Shown: piece by piece, positions 23,694 to 32,386 of the stretch | Position numbering within the stretch: position 1 is the stretch's first letter | How the letters are laid out: every line of letters begins with the position of its first letter | Assembly (NCBI GenBank): GCA_963839955.1 | Contig: CAWIXB010000001.1 | Location: forward strand, 2,294,001-2,358,000 | Origin: CAWIXB01 sp963839955 | Lineage (GTDB): Bacteria > Actinomycetota > Actinomycetes > JACCUZ01 | DNA: 64,000 nucleotides | Reading direction: 5' to 3' | The notes under the pieces: generated by a model | What the model was told of the DNA's origin: nothing | Databases searched by the model: none | The model's input: the letters and a program-made list of their open reading frames with translations, nothing else | Position numbers and translations under genes: made by a program

Positions 23694-24719
23694 TCAGCCG
23701 AAGAAGACCTCGGCCTCGGCGTACAGCGCCGGATCGACCAGCTTGAGCTTCGTCGTCGCATCGGTGAGCGGCACCCGCACGATGTCGGCACCGCGCAGCG
23801 CGACCATCTTTCCCCAGTCGCCGTCAGAGACGGCGTCCATGGCGTGCAGCCCGAACCGGGTCGCGAGCCAGCGGTCGCGCGCGGTCGGTGTGCCGCCCCG
23901 CTGGATGTGGCCGAGGACGGTGGTGCGCGCCTCCTTGCCGGTGCGCTTCTCGATCTCCTTCTCGAGGACCTGACCGATGCCGCCCAGCCGCACGTGGCCG
24001 AACGAGTCCAGCTCACCGGTGGCAAGGGTGAGCGTGCCCTCTGCCGGCGTCGCCCCCTCGGACACGACGAGGATCGGCGAGTAGTGGCTCTCGAACCGAC
24101 TCTCGACGTACTCGCACACCTTGTCGATGTCGAAGGGGACCTCGGGGATCAGGATGACGTTGGCGCCGCCGGCCATCCCGGCGTGCAGCGCGATCCAGCC
24201 GGCGTGGCGCCCCATCACCTCGACGATGAGGGCGCGATGGTGCGACTCGGCCGTCGTGTGCAGGCGGTCGATGGCCTCCATCGCGACGTTGACGGCGGTG
24301 TCGAAGCCGAAGGTGAAGTCGGTGGCGTTGAGGTCGTTGTCGATGGTCTTCGGCACACCGACGACATGCACGCCCTCCTCGTGCAGCCTGGTCGCCACCC
24401 CGAGGGTGTCCTCGCCGCCGATGGCGACCAGCGCGTCGACGCCGAGCTCCGCGAGGTTGACCTTGATCCGGTCGACGGCTCCGTCGATCTTGAACGGGTT
24501 GGTGCGCGACGAGCCGAGGATCGTGCCACCTCGCGGCAGGATGCCGCGGACGGCGCGGACGTCGAGGGGCACGGTCTGGCCGTCGATCGGTCCGCGCCAG
24601 CCGTCGCGGAAGCCGACGAACTCGTGCCCGTAGCCAGAAACCCCCTTCCGTACGACGGCGCGGATGACTGCATTGAGGCCGGGGCAGTCGCCGCCGCCGG
24701 TCAGGACTCCGATTCGCAT
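23694..24719 (-). CDS. pfkA: 6-phosphofructokinase with PPi-type active-site residues
   Basis: A 341-residue group III phosphofructokinase. The N-terminal 'GGGDCPGLNAVIR' nucleotide loop (residues 8-20), 'IGGEDTLG' (100-107) and 'VPKTIDNDL' (122-130) are clear. The two positions that separate phosphate donors are Asp104 (in GGED) and Lys124 (in PKTIDND). This is the combination of pyrophosphate-dependent enzymes; ATP-dependent ones carry Gly at 104. 'MGRHAGWIAL' and 'HIQRGGTPTARDR' bind fructose-6-phosphate. A PPi enzyme would make this step reversible. The ATG at 24719 follows a TAGGAT -10 box by seven bases. Confidence 0.92.
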   Translation of the reverse strand: MRIGVLTGGGDCPGLNAVIRAVVRKGVSGYGHEFVGFRDGWRGPIDGQTVPLDVRAVRGILPRGGTILGSSRTNPFKIDGAVDRIKVNLAELGVDALVAIGGEDTLGVATRLHEEGVHVVGVPKTIDNDLNATDFTFGFDTAVNVAMEAIDRLHTTAESHHRALIVEVMGRHAGWIALHAGMAGGANVILIPEVPFDIDKVCEYVESRFESHYSPILVVSEGATPAEGTLTLATGELDSFGHVRLGGIGQVLEKEIEKRTGKEARTTVLGHIQRGGTPTARDRWLATRFGLHAMDAVSDGDWGKMVALRGADIVRVPLTDATTKLKLVDPALYAEAEVFFG

Positions 24720-24726
24720 GCCGACG

Positions 24727-24732
24727 ATCCTA
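24727..24732 (-). promoter_or_regulatory. -10 box of pfkA (leaderless)
   Basis: TAGGAT on the minus strand, seven bases before the ATG at 24719. The divergent gene has its own box 17 bases away. Confidence 0.5.
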
Positions 24733-24743
24733 GGCAGCGTGGC

Positions 24744-24749
24744 TATGGT
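24744..24749 (+). promoter_or_regulatory. -10 box of the DUF1028 gene (leaderless)
   Basis: TATGGT ends eight bases before the ATG at 24758. The whole divergent intergenic region is only 38 bases, so both promoters overlap. Confidence 0.45.
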
Positions 24750-24757
24750 CGTCGTCC

Positions 24758-25573
24758 ATGACCTTCTCGATCGTGGGACGTTCGCCCGACGGAGCAGCCC
24801 TCGGCGTCGCCGTCGCCTCGAAGTTCCTCGCTGTTGGCGCAGCCGTCCCCGCCGCCGAAGTCGAAGTCGGCGCGATCGCCACCCAGGCCTTCGCCAACCT
24901 CGCCTATCGCCCCGACGGGTTGCGCCTCCTGCGCGACGGACGCAGTGCGCAGGAGACGCTCGACGCCCTCACCGCCAGTGACGACGGCAGGGACAGTCGC
25001 CAAGCAGGCGTGGTGGACGCACAGGGGCGCGCCGCGTCGTACACCGGCCCGTCCTGCAACGCGTGGGCCGGCGGCCGCACCGGCGACGGCTACGCCATGC
25101 AGGGCAACATCCTCGTCGGTCCCGACGTGGTCGAGGCGATGGAGCGTGCGTGGCTCGACGCCGCCGACGACGCATTGCCGGACCGCCTCCTCGCCGCACT
25201 TGCGGCTGGCGACGACGCTGGCGGTGACCGGCGCGGTCGCCAGAGCGCGGCGGTGTTCGTGGTGCGCAAGGAGGGCGGGTACGGCGGGCTGAGTGACGTC
25301 GAGATCGACCTTCGCGTGGACGACCACGACCAACCGGTCACCGAGCTGCGTCGTCTGCTCGACCTGCACCGGCTCTACTTCGGCAAGCCCGACCCGTCGA
25401 CGCTGCTGCCCCTCGAGGGGCACATCGACGAAGAGGTCACCTGGCGGCTGAAGAAGCTCGGCCACACCTCACTCGAGGAGTGGGCCGGCATCGAGAACTT
25501 CGAGGAGCGCATGGTGGCCGGCTCGATCGACCCGCTGGTGCTCGACAAGCTGCGGGAGGCGACCGGCCCGTGA
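24758..25573 (+). CDS. DUF1028 family protein (Ntn-hydrolase-like)
   Basis: A 271-residue protein whose first ~200 residues match the DUF1028 family: 'TFSIVGRSPDGAALGVAVASKFLAVG' at the N terminus, 'GAIATQAFANLAYRPDGLRLL' near 38-58, 'RQAGVVDAQGRAASYTG' near 81-97, and 'YAMQGNILVGPDVVEAM' near 112-128. Family structures have an Ntn-hydrolase fold, but no reaction is established. The last ~70 residues are acidic and helical. The stop overlaps the glycerol kinase start (GTGA), so the two are coupled; a link to glycerol or small-molecule hydrolysis is only a guess from that. Confidence 0.85.
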   Translation: MTFSIVGRSPDGAALGVAVASKFLAVGAAVPAAEVEVGAIATQAFANLAYRPDGLRLLRDGRSAQETLDALTASDDGRDSRQAGVVDAQGRAASYTGPSCNAWAGGRTGDGYAMQGNILVGPDVVEAMERAWLDAADDALPDRLLAALAAGDDAGGDRRGRQSAAVFVVRKEGGYGGLSDVEIDLRVDDHDQPVTELRRLLDLHRLYFGKPDPSTLLPLEGHIDEEVTWRLKKLGHTSLEEWAGIENFEERMVAGSIDPLVLDKLREATGP

Positions 25574-27069
25574 GTGTGCTCGCGATCGACGCCGGCACGA
25601 CCGGCGTCACCGCCCTCCTGGTCGACGAGTCGGCGCACGTGGTCGGCCGCGGCTACGAGGAGTTCCCCCAGCATTTTCCCCGGCCCGGCTGGGTCGAGCA
25701 CGAGCCGGAGCAGATCTGGCAGGCGACCCTGTCGGCGTGCCAGCAGGCCATCGACACCACGAACGGTGCACGCGCAGAGCCGACGTGCATCGGCATCACC
25801 AACCAGCGCGAGACGGCAGTCCTGTGGGACCGCGCGACGCTCGCAGCGCCCCGACGGGCGATCGTGTGGCAGGACCGTCGCTCGTCCGGCGTGTGCGACC
25901 GGTTGCGTTCGGCCGGCCATGAGGAACACGTCGCCGAGCTGACCGGACTGCGCTTCGACCCCTACTTCACCGGCACGAAGCTCGCCTGGCTCGCCGAGCA
26001 CGACAAGCGCGCTTGGGCCGGCGTCACCGACGGGTCCGTCGTCGTCGGCACCGTCGACTCCTACCTCGTGGCCCGCCTCACCGGTGGCGCCGCGCACGTG
26101 ACCGACGCGTCGAACGCGTCACGCACACTGCTCTTCGACATCGCGAAGGGCGAGTGGTCCGACGAGTTGTGCGAGCTCTTCGACGTGCCGCGGTCCGCGC
26201 TGCCGGAGGTCGTGGCGTCGTACGGCGAGATGGGCCGCACCTCCCCCGCCGCGTTTCTTGGCCTCGATGTGCCGGTCGCCGGCGTGGCGGGCGATCAGCA
26301 GGCCGCGCTGTTCGGTCAGGCCTGCTTCGGCGTCGGCGACTCGAAGTGCACCTACGGCACCGGCTCGTTCGTGCTCGTGAACACGGGATCGGACGTCGTG
26401 CGCTCGGACGCCGGGCTGCTCACGACGGTGGCGTGGATGTCGCCCGGCGGCGAGCTGACCTACGCGCTGGAAGGCGCCATCTTCGTGACCGGGGCGGCCG
26501 TCCAGTGGCTGCGCGACGGGATCGGCATCATCGGGGCGGCGCCCGAGTCCGAGGCGCTCGCGGCCAGCGTGCCCGACAGCGGCGGGGTGGTCTTCGTACC
26601 GGCGCTGACCGGGCTCGGCGCGCCCGAGTGGGATCCGGCGGCGCGCGGCGCCATCTTCGGTGTGACGCGGGGGACGACACGGGCGCATCTCGCACGGGCG
26701 ACGCTCGAGGCGATCGCGTTCGAGGTGCGCGACGTCGTGTCGACGTTCCCCGACTTGCTGCGGCTCTCGTCGCTGCGGGTCGACGGCGGTGCATCGGCGA
26801 ACGGCCTGCTCATGCAGATGCAGGCCGACACGCTAGGGCTGCCGGTCGAGCGTCCGCCGTTGCTCGAGACGACCGGACTGGGGGCCGCGTTCCTCGCCGG
26901 TCTCGGTACGGGCGTGTGGTCCTCGACCGACGAGCTTGCCGACACCTGGCGTCTCGACCGCCGGTTCGACCCGTCCGGCAGCAGCGGCCTCGGCGACGGC
27001 GCGGACGACTCGGCGTACACCCGCTGGCGCGCAGCGGTGGATCGCAGCAAGGGCTGGGCCGACCTCTAG
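25570..27069 (+). CDS. glpK: glycerol kinase-like FGGY kinase
   Basis: A 499-residue FGGY carbohydrate kinase. It shows 'LAIDAGTTGVTALLVD' at residues 4-19, the GlpK-type 'ITNQRETAVLWD' near 77-88 and 'IVWQDRR' near 97-103, 'YGTGSFVLVNTG' near 261-272 and 'RVDGGASANGLLMQMQAD' near 403-420. These favour glycerol over other FGGY substrates. The GTG at 25570 overlaps the DUF1028 stop. No glpF or glpD is nearby. After its stop about 100 bases separate it from a decayed DUF559-family gene. Confidence 0.88.
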   Translation: MSVLAIDAGTTGVTALLVDESAHVVGRGYEEFPQHFPRPGWVEHEPEQIWQATLSACQQAIDTTNGARAEPTCIGITNQRETAVLWDRATLAAPRRAIVWQDRRSSGVCDRLRSAGHEEHVAELTGLRFDPYFTGTKLAWLAEHDKRAWAGVTDGSVVVGTVDSYLVARLTGGAAHVTDASNASRTLLFDIAKGEWSDELCELFDVPRSALPEVVASYGEMGRTSPAAFLGLDVPVAGVAGDQQAALFGQACFGVGDSKCTYGTGSFVLVNTGSDVVRSDAGLLTTVAWMSPGGELTYALEGAIFVTGAAVQWLRDGIGIIGAAPESEALAASVPDSGGVVFVPALTGLGAPEWDPAARGAIFGVTRGTTRAHLARATLEAIAFEVRDVVSTFPDLLRLSSLRVDGGASANGLLMQMQADTLGLPVERPPLLETTGLGAAFLAGLGTGVWSSTDELADTWRLDRRFDPSGSSGLGDGADDSAYTRWRAAVDRSKGWADL

Positions 27070-27167
27070 CCCATCGCCCGGCGTCCCCAGGCACGCGTCG
27101 GCCACCGCCGTCCACAGAAGCGCCCGGACACTCCCGTCGCGGGTAGCGCCAGCGCCACTCTGCCCGC

Positions 27168-27794
27168 ATGACATCACCGGTCGAGGTCGTCGTAGCACTT
27201 CGGGCGTTCGGCGGTGCGGTCAGGCTTCAAGACGTGGCCGGGGTCGTCAGTCGCAGACGGCTGCGTCGTGCCGTCGCGGAGGGGCTGGTGCTGCATGACC
27301 GCGGGCTGTTCCTGCTGCCCGACAGCGATGCCGGCATACGGGCCGCTGGCAACGCTGCGTGGTCCGCGATCGGCGGTGGCACGACGACGCGCTGCCCTGC
27401 TCGACGCGCGGGCGGCCAACGCCTTCGAGTCCAGCTGCCGGGCCATCCTGATCGAGGCAGCTGTCGAGGGATTCGAGCCGCAAGTCGAGAGCACCGCGGG
27501 TTCTTCGTCGGTCGCGTCGACCTGGCCCATCGAGCGCTACGCATCGTCGGCGAGTGCGACGGATTCCAGACCCACGGCGGACACCCGGCGTTCGTGGCCG
27601 ACCTTGTCCGTCATACGACGTTGGTCACGGCGGGCTTGCGCACGCTCCGCTTCACCTGGGAGCAGGTCATGTTCCACCCGGCGTGGGTCAGTGACTGTGT
27701 GCGAGCAACGGTGCTGCTCGCCTCGCCGAGGACCAGGCCAAGGGCCAAGAATGACGACGCAATGGCTTCTCGACGGGCTTTCGTGGCCGCCTGA
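27168..27794 (+). pseudogene. decayed AbiEi-like/DUF559 gene
   Basis: The start (ATG 27168) encodes the winged-helix N terminus ('AFGGAVRLQDVAGVVSRRR' and 'GLVLHDRGLFLLP'). The frame then jumps: residues like 'RAANAFESSCRAILIEAAVEGFEPQVE' are encoded in the next frame around 27380-27490. The first frame resumes with 'GRVDLAHRALRIVGECDGF' and 'RTLRFTWEQVMFHPAWV', the DUF559 C-terminal core. The AbiEi middle lobe present in the intact relative at 10290-11204 is missing. Two frameshifts plus an internal deletion make this a relic. Its 3' end contains an inverted repeat, as the intact copy's does with a different repeat. Confidence 0.75.
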
Positions 27795-27819
27795 GGGCAA
27801 TGCATCGTCATTCCTGGCC
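27743..27819. repeat. inverted repeat at the end of the DUF559 relic
   Basis: The left arm 27743-27766 (ggccaagaatgacgacgc...) is an imperfect inverted copy of 27795-27819 (...gcatcgtcattcctggcc). The layout is like the 105-bp elements, but with different arms and a shorter span (77 bases). Confidence 0.6.
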
Positions 27820-27889
27820 GCATCGCTGATCCGGGCCTTGCCGGCCCCATCGATCCGTCCACCCCCGCCAAGGCCCAGCCCGGACCGCG

Positions 27890-28648
27890 TCAGGCGGCGG
27901 GCGCGTTGGGCGGGGCCTGGTCGGAGGCCTCGGCCTTGCCGGTACGAGCGAGCCGCTCCGCCTTGTCCGCAGCCTTGAGGTGGTCCTTGGCGACCTGGGC
28001 ATAGATGTCGACGTACTCCTGACCCGACAGCTCCATCAGCTCGTACATGATCTCGTCGGTGATCGAGCGCAGCACGAACCGGTCGCCTTCCATGCCCTCG
28101 TAGCGCGAGAAGTCCAGGGGCGCCCCGATGCGCATTCCGACGCGACCGAGCTTGGGCATCTTGCGCCCCGGCGGCTGGATCTTCTCGGTGCCGATCATGA
28201 CGACCGGAAGCACCTTGACCTTGGCCTCGAGCGCCATCCGCGCCACGCCGGTCTTGCCGCGGTAGAGCCGGCCGTCGGGCGAGCGGGTGCCCTCGGGATA
28301 GATGCCGAGCATGTCGCCGCGACCGAGCACCCGGAGCCCGGTGCGCAGCGCCGCCTCGGACGCGCTACCACCGGAGCGGTCGACGGGCAGCTGCCCCGCG
28401 CCGCGGAAGAACCCGGCGGTCAGCCAGCCCTTGAGTCCAGGCCGGGTGAAGTAGTCGACCTTCGCGAGGAACGTGATGCGCCGCGGCACCATCAGCGGCA
28501 GGAAGATCGAGTCGGAGAAGGACAGGTGGTTGCTTGCGAAGATCGCCGGACCGTCCTCGGGGACGTGCTCGACGCCGATGACGTAGGGCCGGAAGATCAA
28601 CCGGAGGATGGGCCCAAGGATGATCCGCTTGAGGAACCAGTAGAACAA
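27890..28648 (-). CDS. 1-acyl-sn-glycerol-3-phosphate acyltransferase (PlsC family)
   Basis: A 252-residue membrane-associated acyltransferase. The catalytic NHxxxxD motif is in 'ASNHLSFSDSIFLP' (about residues 39-52), with 'FFRGAGQLPVDR' near 80-91 and 'GIYPEGTRSPDGRLYRGKTG' near 113-132. It acylates lysophosphatidic acid in phospholipid synthesis. The C-terminal ~25 residues are a polar Ala/Pro tail. The start is a rare TTG at 28648, supported by a strong aggaggaggt eight bases upstream. It corresponds to Rv2182c in the syntenic block. Confidence 0.9.
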   Translation of the reverse strand: MFYWFLKRIILGPILRLIFRPYVIGVEHVPEDGPAIFASNHLSFSDSIFLPLMVPRRITFLAKVDYFTRPGLKGWLTAGFFRGAGQLPVDRSGGSASEAALRTGLRVLGRGDMLGIYPEGTRSPDGRLYRGKTGVARMALEAKVKVLPVVMIGTEKIQPPGRKMPKLGRVGMRIGAPLDFSRYEGMEGDRFVLRSITDEIMYELMELSGQEYVDIYAQVAKDHLKAADKAERLARTGKAEASDQAPPNAPAA

Positions 28649-28790
28649 GCCCGCACCTCCTCCTGGGACGACTCACCCCCGGGGGTCTGCGCCCATCCGT
28701 GTGACATCGGGATAACCCCACATGGCCCCTCTGTAACCGAGAACACCCGAACACTAGGGGATGCCCCGCCTGTCGTGCGACGATGCCGCC

Positions 28791-29546
28791 ATGTCTGTGA
28801 TGGCCGGGGCCGAACCCTTCGCGCACGACGGCGGGCCCGTCGGCGTACTGCTCTGCCACGGCTTCACCGGCTGCCCGCAGAGCCTGCGCCCGTGGGCCGA
28901 GCACCTCGCGGGCGAGGGGTTCACCGTGCGCCTCCCGCGCCTGCCCGGCCACGGCACGACGTGGCAGGAGATGAACCTCACCACCTGGGACGACTGGTAC
29001 GCCGAGGTTGACCGCGCCCTCACCGAGCTGCGCACCCGATGTGACGAGGTCTTCGTCATGGGCCTGTCGATGGGTGGGACGCTCGCGGTCCGCCTGGCTG
29101 AGGAGCGCCCCGACGACGTGACCGGCCTGGTCCTCGTCAACCCGAGCCTGCTCACCAAGCGCCCCGACCGTCACGTCCTGCCGGTCCTGCGGCTGCTCGT
29201 GCCGTCGTGGACGCCGATCGGCAGCGACATCAAGAAGTCCGGCCAGGTCGAGCTCGCCTACGAGCGCCTGCCCCTCAAGGCTGCCTACTCGCTGTCCAAG
29301 CTGTGGCTCACCACGCGCACCGACCTGGCCAAGGTCACCGCACCGATCCTGATCTTCCGCAGCGCCGTCGACCACGTGGTCGAGCCGGACAGCTGCGTCG
29401 TGCTGCAGGAGCGGGTCTCGTCCACCAACGTCCGCGAGGTCGTCCTCGAGGACAGCTACCACGTCGCGACCCTCGACAACGATGCGCCGCGCATCTTCGA
29501 GGGCAGCGTCGAATTCGTCCGCCGTCTCACCCACGCATCGACATGA
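28791..29546 (+). CDS. alpha/beta hydrolase, carboxylesterase/monoacylglycerol-lipase type
   Basis: A 251-residue alpha/beta hydrolase. The oxyanion segment 'LLCHGFTGCPQSLRPWAEHL' is near 21-40, 'RLPGHGTTWQEM' near 51-62, the nucleophile Ser in 'VMGLSMGGTLA' near 89-99, the acid in 'RSAVDHVV' near 194-201 and the His in 'EDSYHVATLD' near 223-232. It resembles Est30-type carboxylesterases that hydrolyse short acyl esters. Its stop overlaps the next gene's ATG (ATGA), and it is divergent from plsC, so a lipid role is plausible. The ATG at 28791 is preferred to the in-frame ATG at 28761 because the extra ten residues are not part of the fold. Confidence 0.9.
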   Translation: MSVMAGAEPFAHDGGPVGVLLCHGFTGCPQSLRPWAEHLAGEGFTVRLPRLPGHGTTWQEMNLTTWDDWYAEVDRALTELRTRCDEVFVMGLSMGGTLAVRLAEERPDDVTGLVLVNPSLLTKRPDRHVLPVLRLLVPSWTPIGSDIKKSGQVELAYERLPLKAAYSLSKLWLTTRTDLAKVTAPILIFRSAVDHVVEPDSCVVLQERVSSTNVREVVLEDSYHVATLDNDAPRIFEGSVEFVRRLTHAST

Positions 29547-30322
29547 ACCGCAAGCACAACGGGCTGCACGCCACCTCGTACGTCCGACTGGTCGACGTGG
29601 AGACCCATGTCGTCGACGGGCTGCTCGACCGCCTTCGCGACGCGGAGGTGGCGGCCTACGCCAACCCCGCGACCGGCCATCGCGGACCCTACGGCGAGAC
29701 CATCCTCCCCGGCACGCCCAGCGACAGCGTCTACGTCGACAGCGCACAGGCGGTTATCGCGCAAGGACTGGTCGACGGCTACCTCGCGGACGTGCGCGAG
29801 GAGCTCGCGTGGGCAGGCATCGTGGCGGACTTCGACGCACCCACGACCGACGAGCTGCGCCGTTGGCCGGCCAGTGAAGACCTCGACGAGCCCGACGACC
29901 CCGGGACGCGACCGGGCCGGGTGCTGCGCCCGGCCGACCCGAGCGCGACCGGCCTCCCGCCGGGCAACACCCTCGGCCCGACGCTGGGCTTCGACGCGCT
30001 GCGTGATGCGGCCGAAGGCCAGCGCCGCACGGGCCGCCGTCGTGACGACGCCACCAGGGAGCCCGAGGCCGACGTCGAGGACCACTTCGTTCCCCCGCCC
30101 CCACCGCCGGTGCCGCTGCCCGACACCATCGGCCGGTTCGCCTGGTTCGCCGTCATCGTCGGCCCCCTGTTCTTGCTCCTGGCCACCTTCGCCGGCCTGA
30201 GCCTCACCGGATGGCCCGGATTCGTGGGTGTTGGCGCCTTCATGGGAGGATTTGTCACACTCGTGGCACGGATGAAGGACCGTCCCCCATCGGACTCCGG
30301 CGACGACGGTGCGGTGGTCTGA
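29543..30322 (+). CDS. hypothetical membrane protein
   Basis: A 259-residue protein I cannot assign. The first ~110 residues are soluble and mixed alpha/beta, rich in aspartate. A low-complexity linker with a run of prolines follows (about 185-197). Two closely spaced transmembrane helices lie near 207-240, and the C terminus is short and charged. It is coupled to the hydrolase by a four-base overlap and followed after 15 bases by the TIGR00300 gene, so all three probably form one operon. The topology suggests an N-terminal cytoplasmic domain tethered to the membrane. Confidence 0.8.
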   Translation: MNRKHNGLHATSYVRLVDVETHVVDGLLDRLRDAEVAAYANPATGHRGPYGETILPGTPSDSVYVDSAQAVIAQGLVDGYLADVREELAWAGIVADFDAPTTDELRRWPASEDLDEPDDPGTRPGRVLRPADPSATGLPPGNTLGPTLGFDALRDAAEGQRRTGRRRDDATREPEADVEDHFVPPPPPPVPLPDTIGRFAWFAVIVGPLFLLLATFAGLSLTGWPGFVGVGAFMGGFVTLVARMKDRPPSDSGDDGAVV

Positions 30323-30337
30323 CGAAGGGAAGCGGCA

Positions 30338-31588
30338 GTGATCAGCGAGACCGTCGAGGTACGCGGCCACCTGATTGACTCCGCGATCCTCTCCCGGGTG
30401 CTCGACGACGTCCTCGACTACGGCGGCAACTACTCGATCGACCAGTTCGACGTCGGCCGCTCCCCCGTCGACGAGTCGTTCGCCCAGCTCACCGTGATGT
30501 CGGAGGACGCCGCGGCGCTCTCGCGGCTGGTGATGCGGCTTCAGAGCCACGGCGTCAACCCGACCAACCCGGGTGAGGCGGTGCTGCGCGAGGTCGAGCA
30601 GGACGGCGTGTTCCCAGACGACTTCTACTCCACCACGAACCTCGAGACGGTGGTGCGCCTCGGTGGGCACTGGGTGCCGGTGGAGAATCCTGAGATGGAC
30701 TGCGGCATCGCCGCCGTCGACAGCGACCGGGCGCGCACGATCGCAGTGAGCGACGTACGCCGGGGCGACCGCATCGTCTGCGGCGCGGCCGGCGTCAAGG
30801 TCGTCCCGTTGCCCGCGATCGACCGCAGCGTCGGCAGCTTCGAGCAGCTGACCTCCGACGTGACCGCGGAGAAACCGCAGGCGCGGCAGGTGCGCCTGGT
30901 TGCCCAGCAGATGCGCGATGTCAAGGACGAGGGCCGGCGGATCCTGTGGGTCGGCGGCCCGGCCGTCGTGCACACCGGTGCGGCCGCGGCACTGGAGGCG
31001 TTGATCGACGCCGGCTACGTCGACGTACTGTTCGCCGGCAACGCACTAGCGACCTACGACATCGAGGCCGCGCTCTACGGCATCTCGCTCGGTGGCGAGC
31101 CGAGCCGCGGGCGCGGTGTCGAGCACGGGCACGAGCACCGCATCCGGGTCGTCAACGCGATCCGCAAGGCCGGCTCGATCCGCGCCGCCGTGGAGCAGGG
31201 CCTGGTCACCAAAGGCGTGATGCACGCGTTGGTGCGGCGGCGCAAGGAGTTCGTCCTCGTCGGGTCGGTGCGCGACGACGGGCCGCTCCCCGACGTCTAC
31301 ACCGACGTCATCGAGGGTCAGCGAGCGATGCGCGCCGCGCTCAAGAACGTCGGGTTCACCATCATGGTCGCGACGTTGCAGCACTCCGTCGCGACGAGCA
31401 ACCTGCTCCCCGCGTCGGTGCCTCTCGTCTGCGTCGACATCAACCCGGCCACGGTGACCAAGCTGGCCGACCGTGGCTCGGCGCAGGCTCGCGGCATCGT
31501 CACCGACATCGGGCTGTTCCTCGAGCAGCTCGCGCTGGAGCTGGTGCCTGCCTACCGCGCCGGCGACCGCCCCGGCGACGACGCCTAG
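30338..31588 (+). CDS. TIGR00300/LOR-SDH-domain protein, ornithine cyclodeaminase-like
   Basis: A 416-residue member of the TIGR00300 family. Archaeal members and the C-terminal half of cyanobacterial arginine dihydrolase (ArgZ/AgrE) have been linked to ornithine cyclodeaminase activity (ornithine to proline plus ammonia). The N-terminal ~100 residues ('VEVRGHLIDSAILSRVLDDVLDYGGNYSIDQFDVG') are the LOR/SDH domain. The C-terminal part has a Rossmann-like segment ('RILWVGGPAVVHTGAAAALEALI') and conserved 'VDVLFAGNALATYDIEAALYG'. There is no amidinotransferase-fold domain, so it is the stand-alone archaeal-type form. The GTG at 30338 has gaaggga upstream. Confidence 0.85.
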   Translation: MISETVEVRGHLIDSAILSRVLDDVLDYGGNYSIDQFDVGRSPVDESFAQLTVMSEDAAALSRLVMRLQSHGVNPTNPGEAVLREVEQDGVFPDDFYSTTNLETVVRLGGHWVPVENPEMDCGIAAVDSDRARTIAVSDVRRGDRIVCGAAGVKVVPLPAIDRSVGSFEQLTSDVTAEKPQARQVRLVAQQMRDVKDEGRRILWVGGPAVVHTGAAAALEALIDAGYVDVLFAGNALATYDIEAALYGISLGGEPSRGRGVEHGHEHRIRVVNAIRKAGSIRAAVEQGLVTKGVMHALVRRRKEFVLVGSVRDDGPLPDVYTDVIEGQRAMRAALKNVGFTIMVATLQHSVATSNLLPASVPLVCVDINPATVTKLADRGSAQARGIVTDIGLFLEQLALELVPAYRAGDRPGDDA

Positions 31589-31600
31589 CCCCCGCCTACC

Positions 31601-32290
31601 TCACCTGGGGATGCGGACGACGGCGAGGACGGGACGGTGGTCGCTGGCCCGGGCCACTGCAGCGTCGTCGACCGTCCGATAGTCGACGACGTCGACACCC
31701 TCGCTGACCAGTACCGCATCGATCCGCTTGGCGGGCTCCCGCGCCGGGAACGTGGGGCCCGCCTGCGGGGCCGGGTCGCGCATCCCGCCGCCACGCAGGA
31801 TCTTCCACGCGTTCCCACCGGGCGGTTCGTTGAGGTCGCCTGCCACCACGGCGTATGGCGTGCTGCGCGGCGTCATCCGGTCGAGCACCTCACGGGCATG
31901 CAACGTGCGTTCCAGCCCGTCCAGACCGAGGTGACTGCTGGCGACGAGCAACCGCCCGCCCGACTTCTCGACCACCGCTGCCGCCAGCCCGCGCTGGTGG
32001 AGCCGGGGCCGCTTCGACAGCCGAGACTCCGACATCGCACAGACGTCGACGCGCAGGTGAGCCATCAATGCCACGCCACCCGTCGTACGACCGCCGACGA
32101 CGTAGAGCAGCCCACACTCGCGCGCGAGCTCGGCGCAGCGCGAGCGCCAGCGGAGGAAACGCGGCGTCTCCTGCAGGCACACGACGTCGGGGTCGCATCG
32201 GCGTACGACGTCCGCCACGGCCGCCCGGTCATCGCGAAGAGCGCGCACGTTGTAAGTCAGGACCCGGAAGTCGACGGTCGAGGGAGACAC
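31601..32290 (-). CDS. endonuclease/exonuclease/phosphatase family protein
   Basis: A 229-residue EEP-fold hydrolase. It shows 'RVLTYNVRAL' at residues 9-18, the metal-binding Glu in 'VVCLQET' near 35-41, 'VASSHLGL' near 116-123, 'VVAGDLNEPPG' (catalytic Asp and Asn) near 148-158, and 'RIDAVLVSEGV' plus 'ASDHRPVLAVV' at the C terminus. All catalytic elements are intact. The substrate (DNA, phosphoinositide or sphingolipid) cannot be told. Start GTG 32290 is chosen because the fold begins directly after it; an in-frame ATG exists at 32329. Confidence 0.85.
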   Translation of the reverse strand: MSPSTVDFRVLTYNVRALRDDRAAVADVVRRCDPDVVCLQETPRFLRWRSRCAELARECGLLYVVGGRTTGGVALMAHLRVDVCAMSESRLSKRPRLHQRGLAAAVVEKSGGRLLVASSHLGLDGLERTLHAREVLDRMTPRSTPYAVVAGDLNEPPGGNAWKILRGGGMRDPAPQAGPTFPAREPAKRIDAVLVSEGVDVVDYRTVDDAAVARASDHRPVLAVVRIPR

Positions 32291-32386
32291 GCGGCCATTA
32301 CTACCCGACGACGCGTCTGCCAGGGCCATCCACTCGCAAGGCACGCGGCGAATGGAATGGGATCGTTAGCGGTGCCAGCCGGCTGA

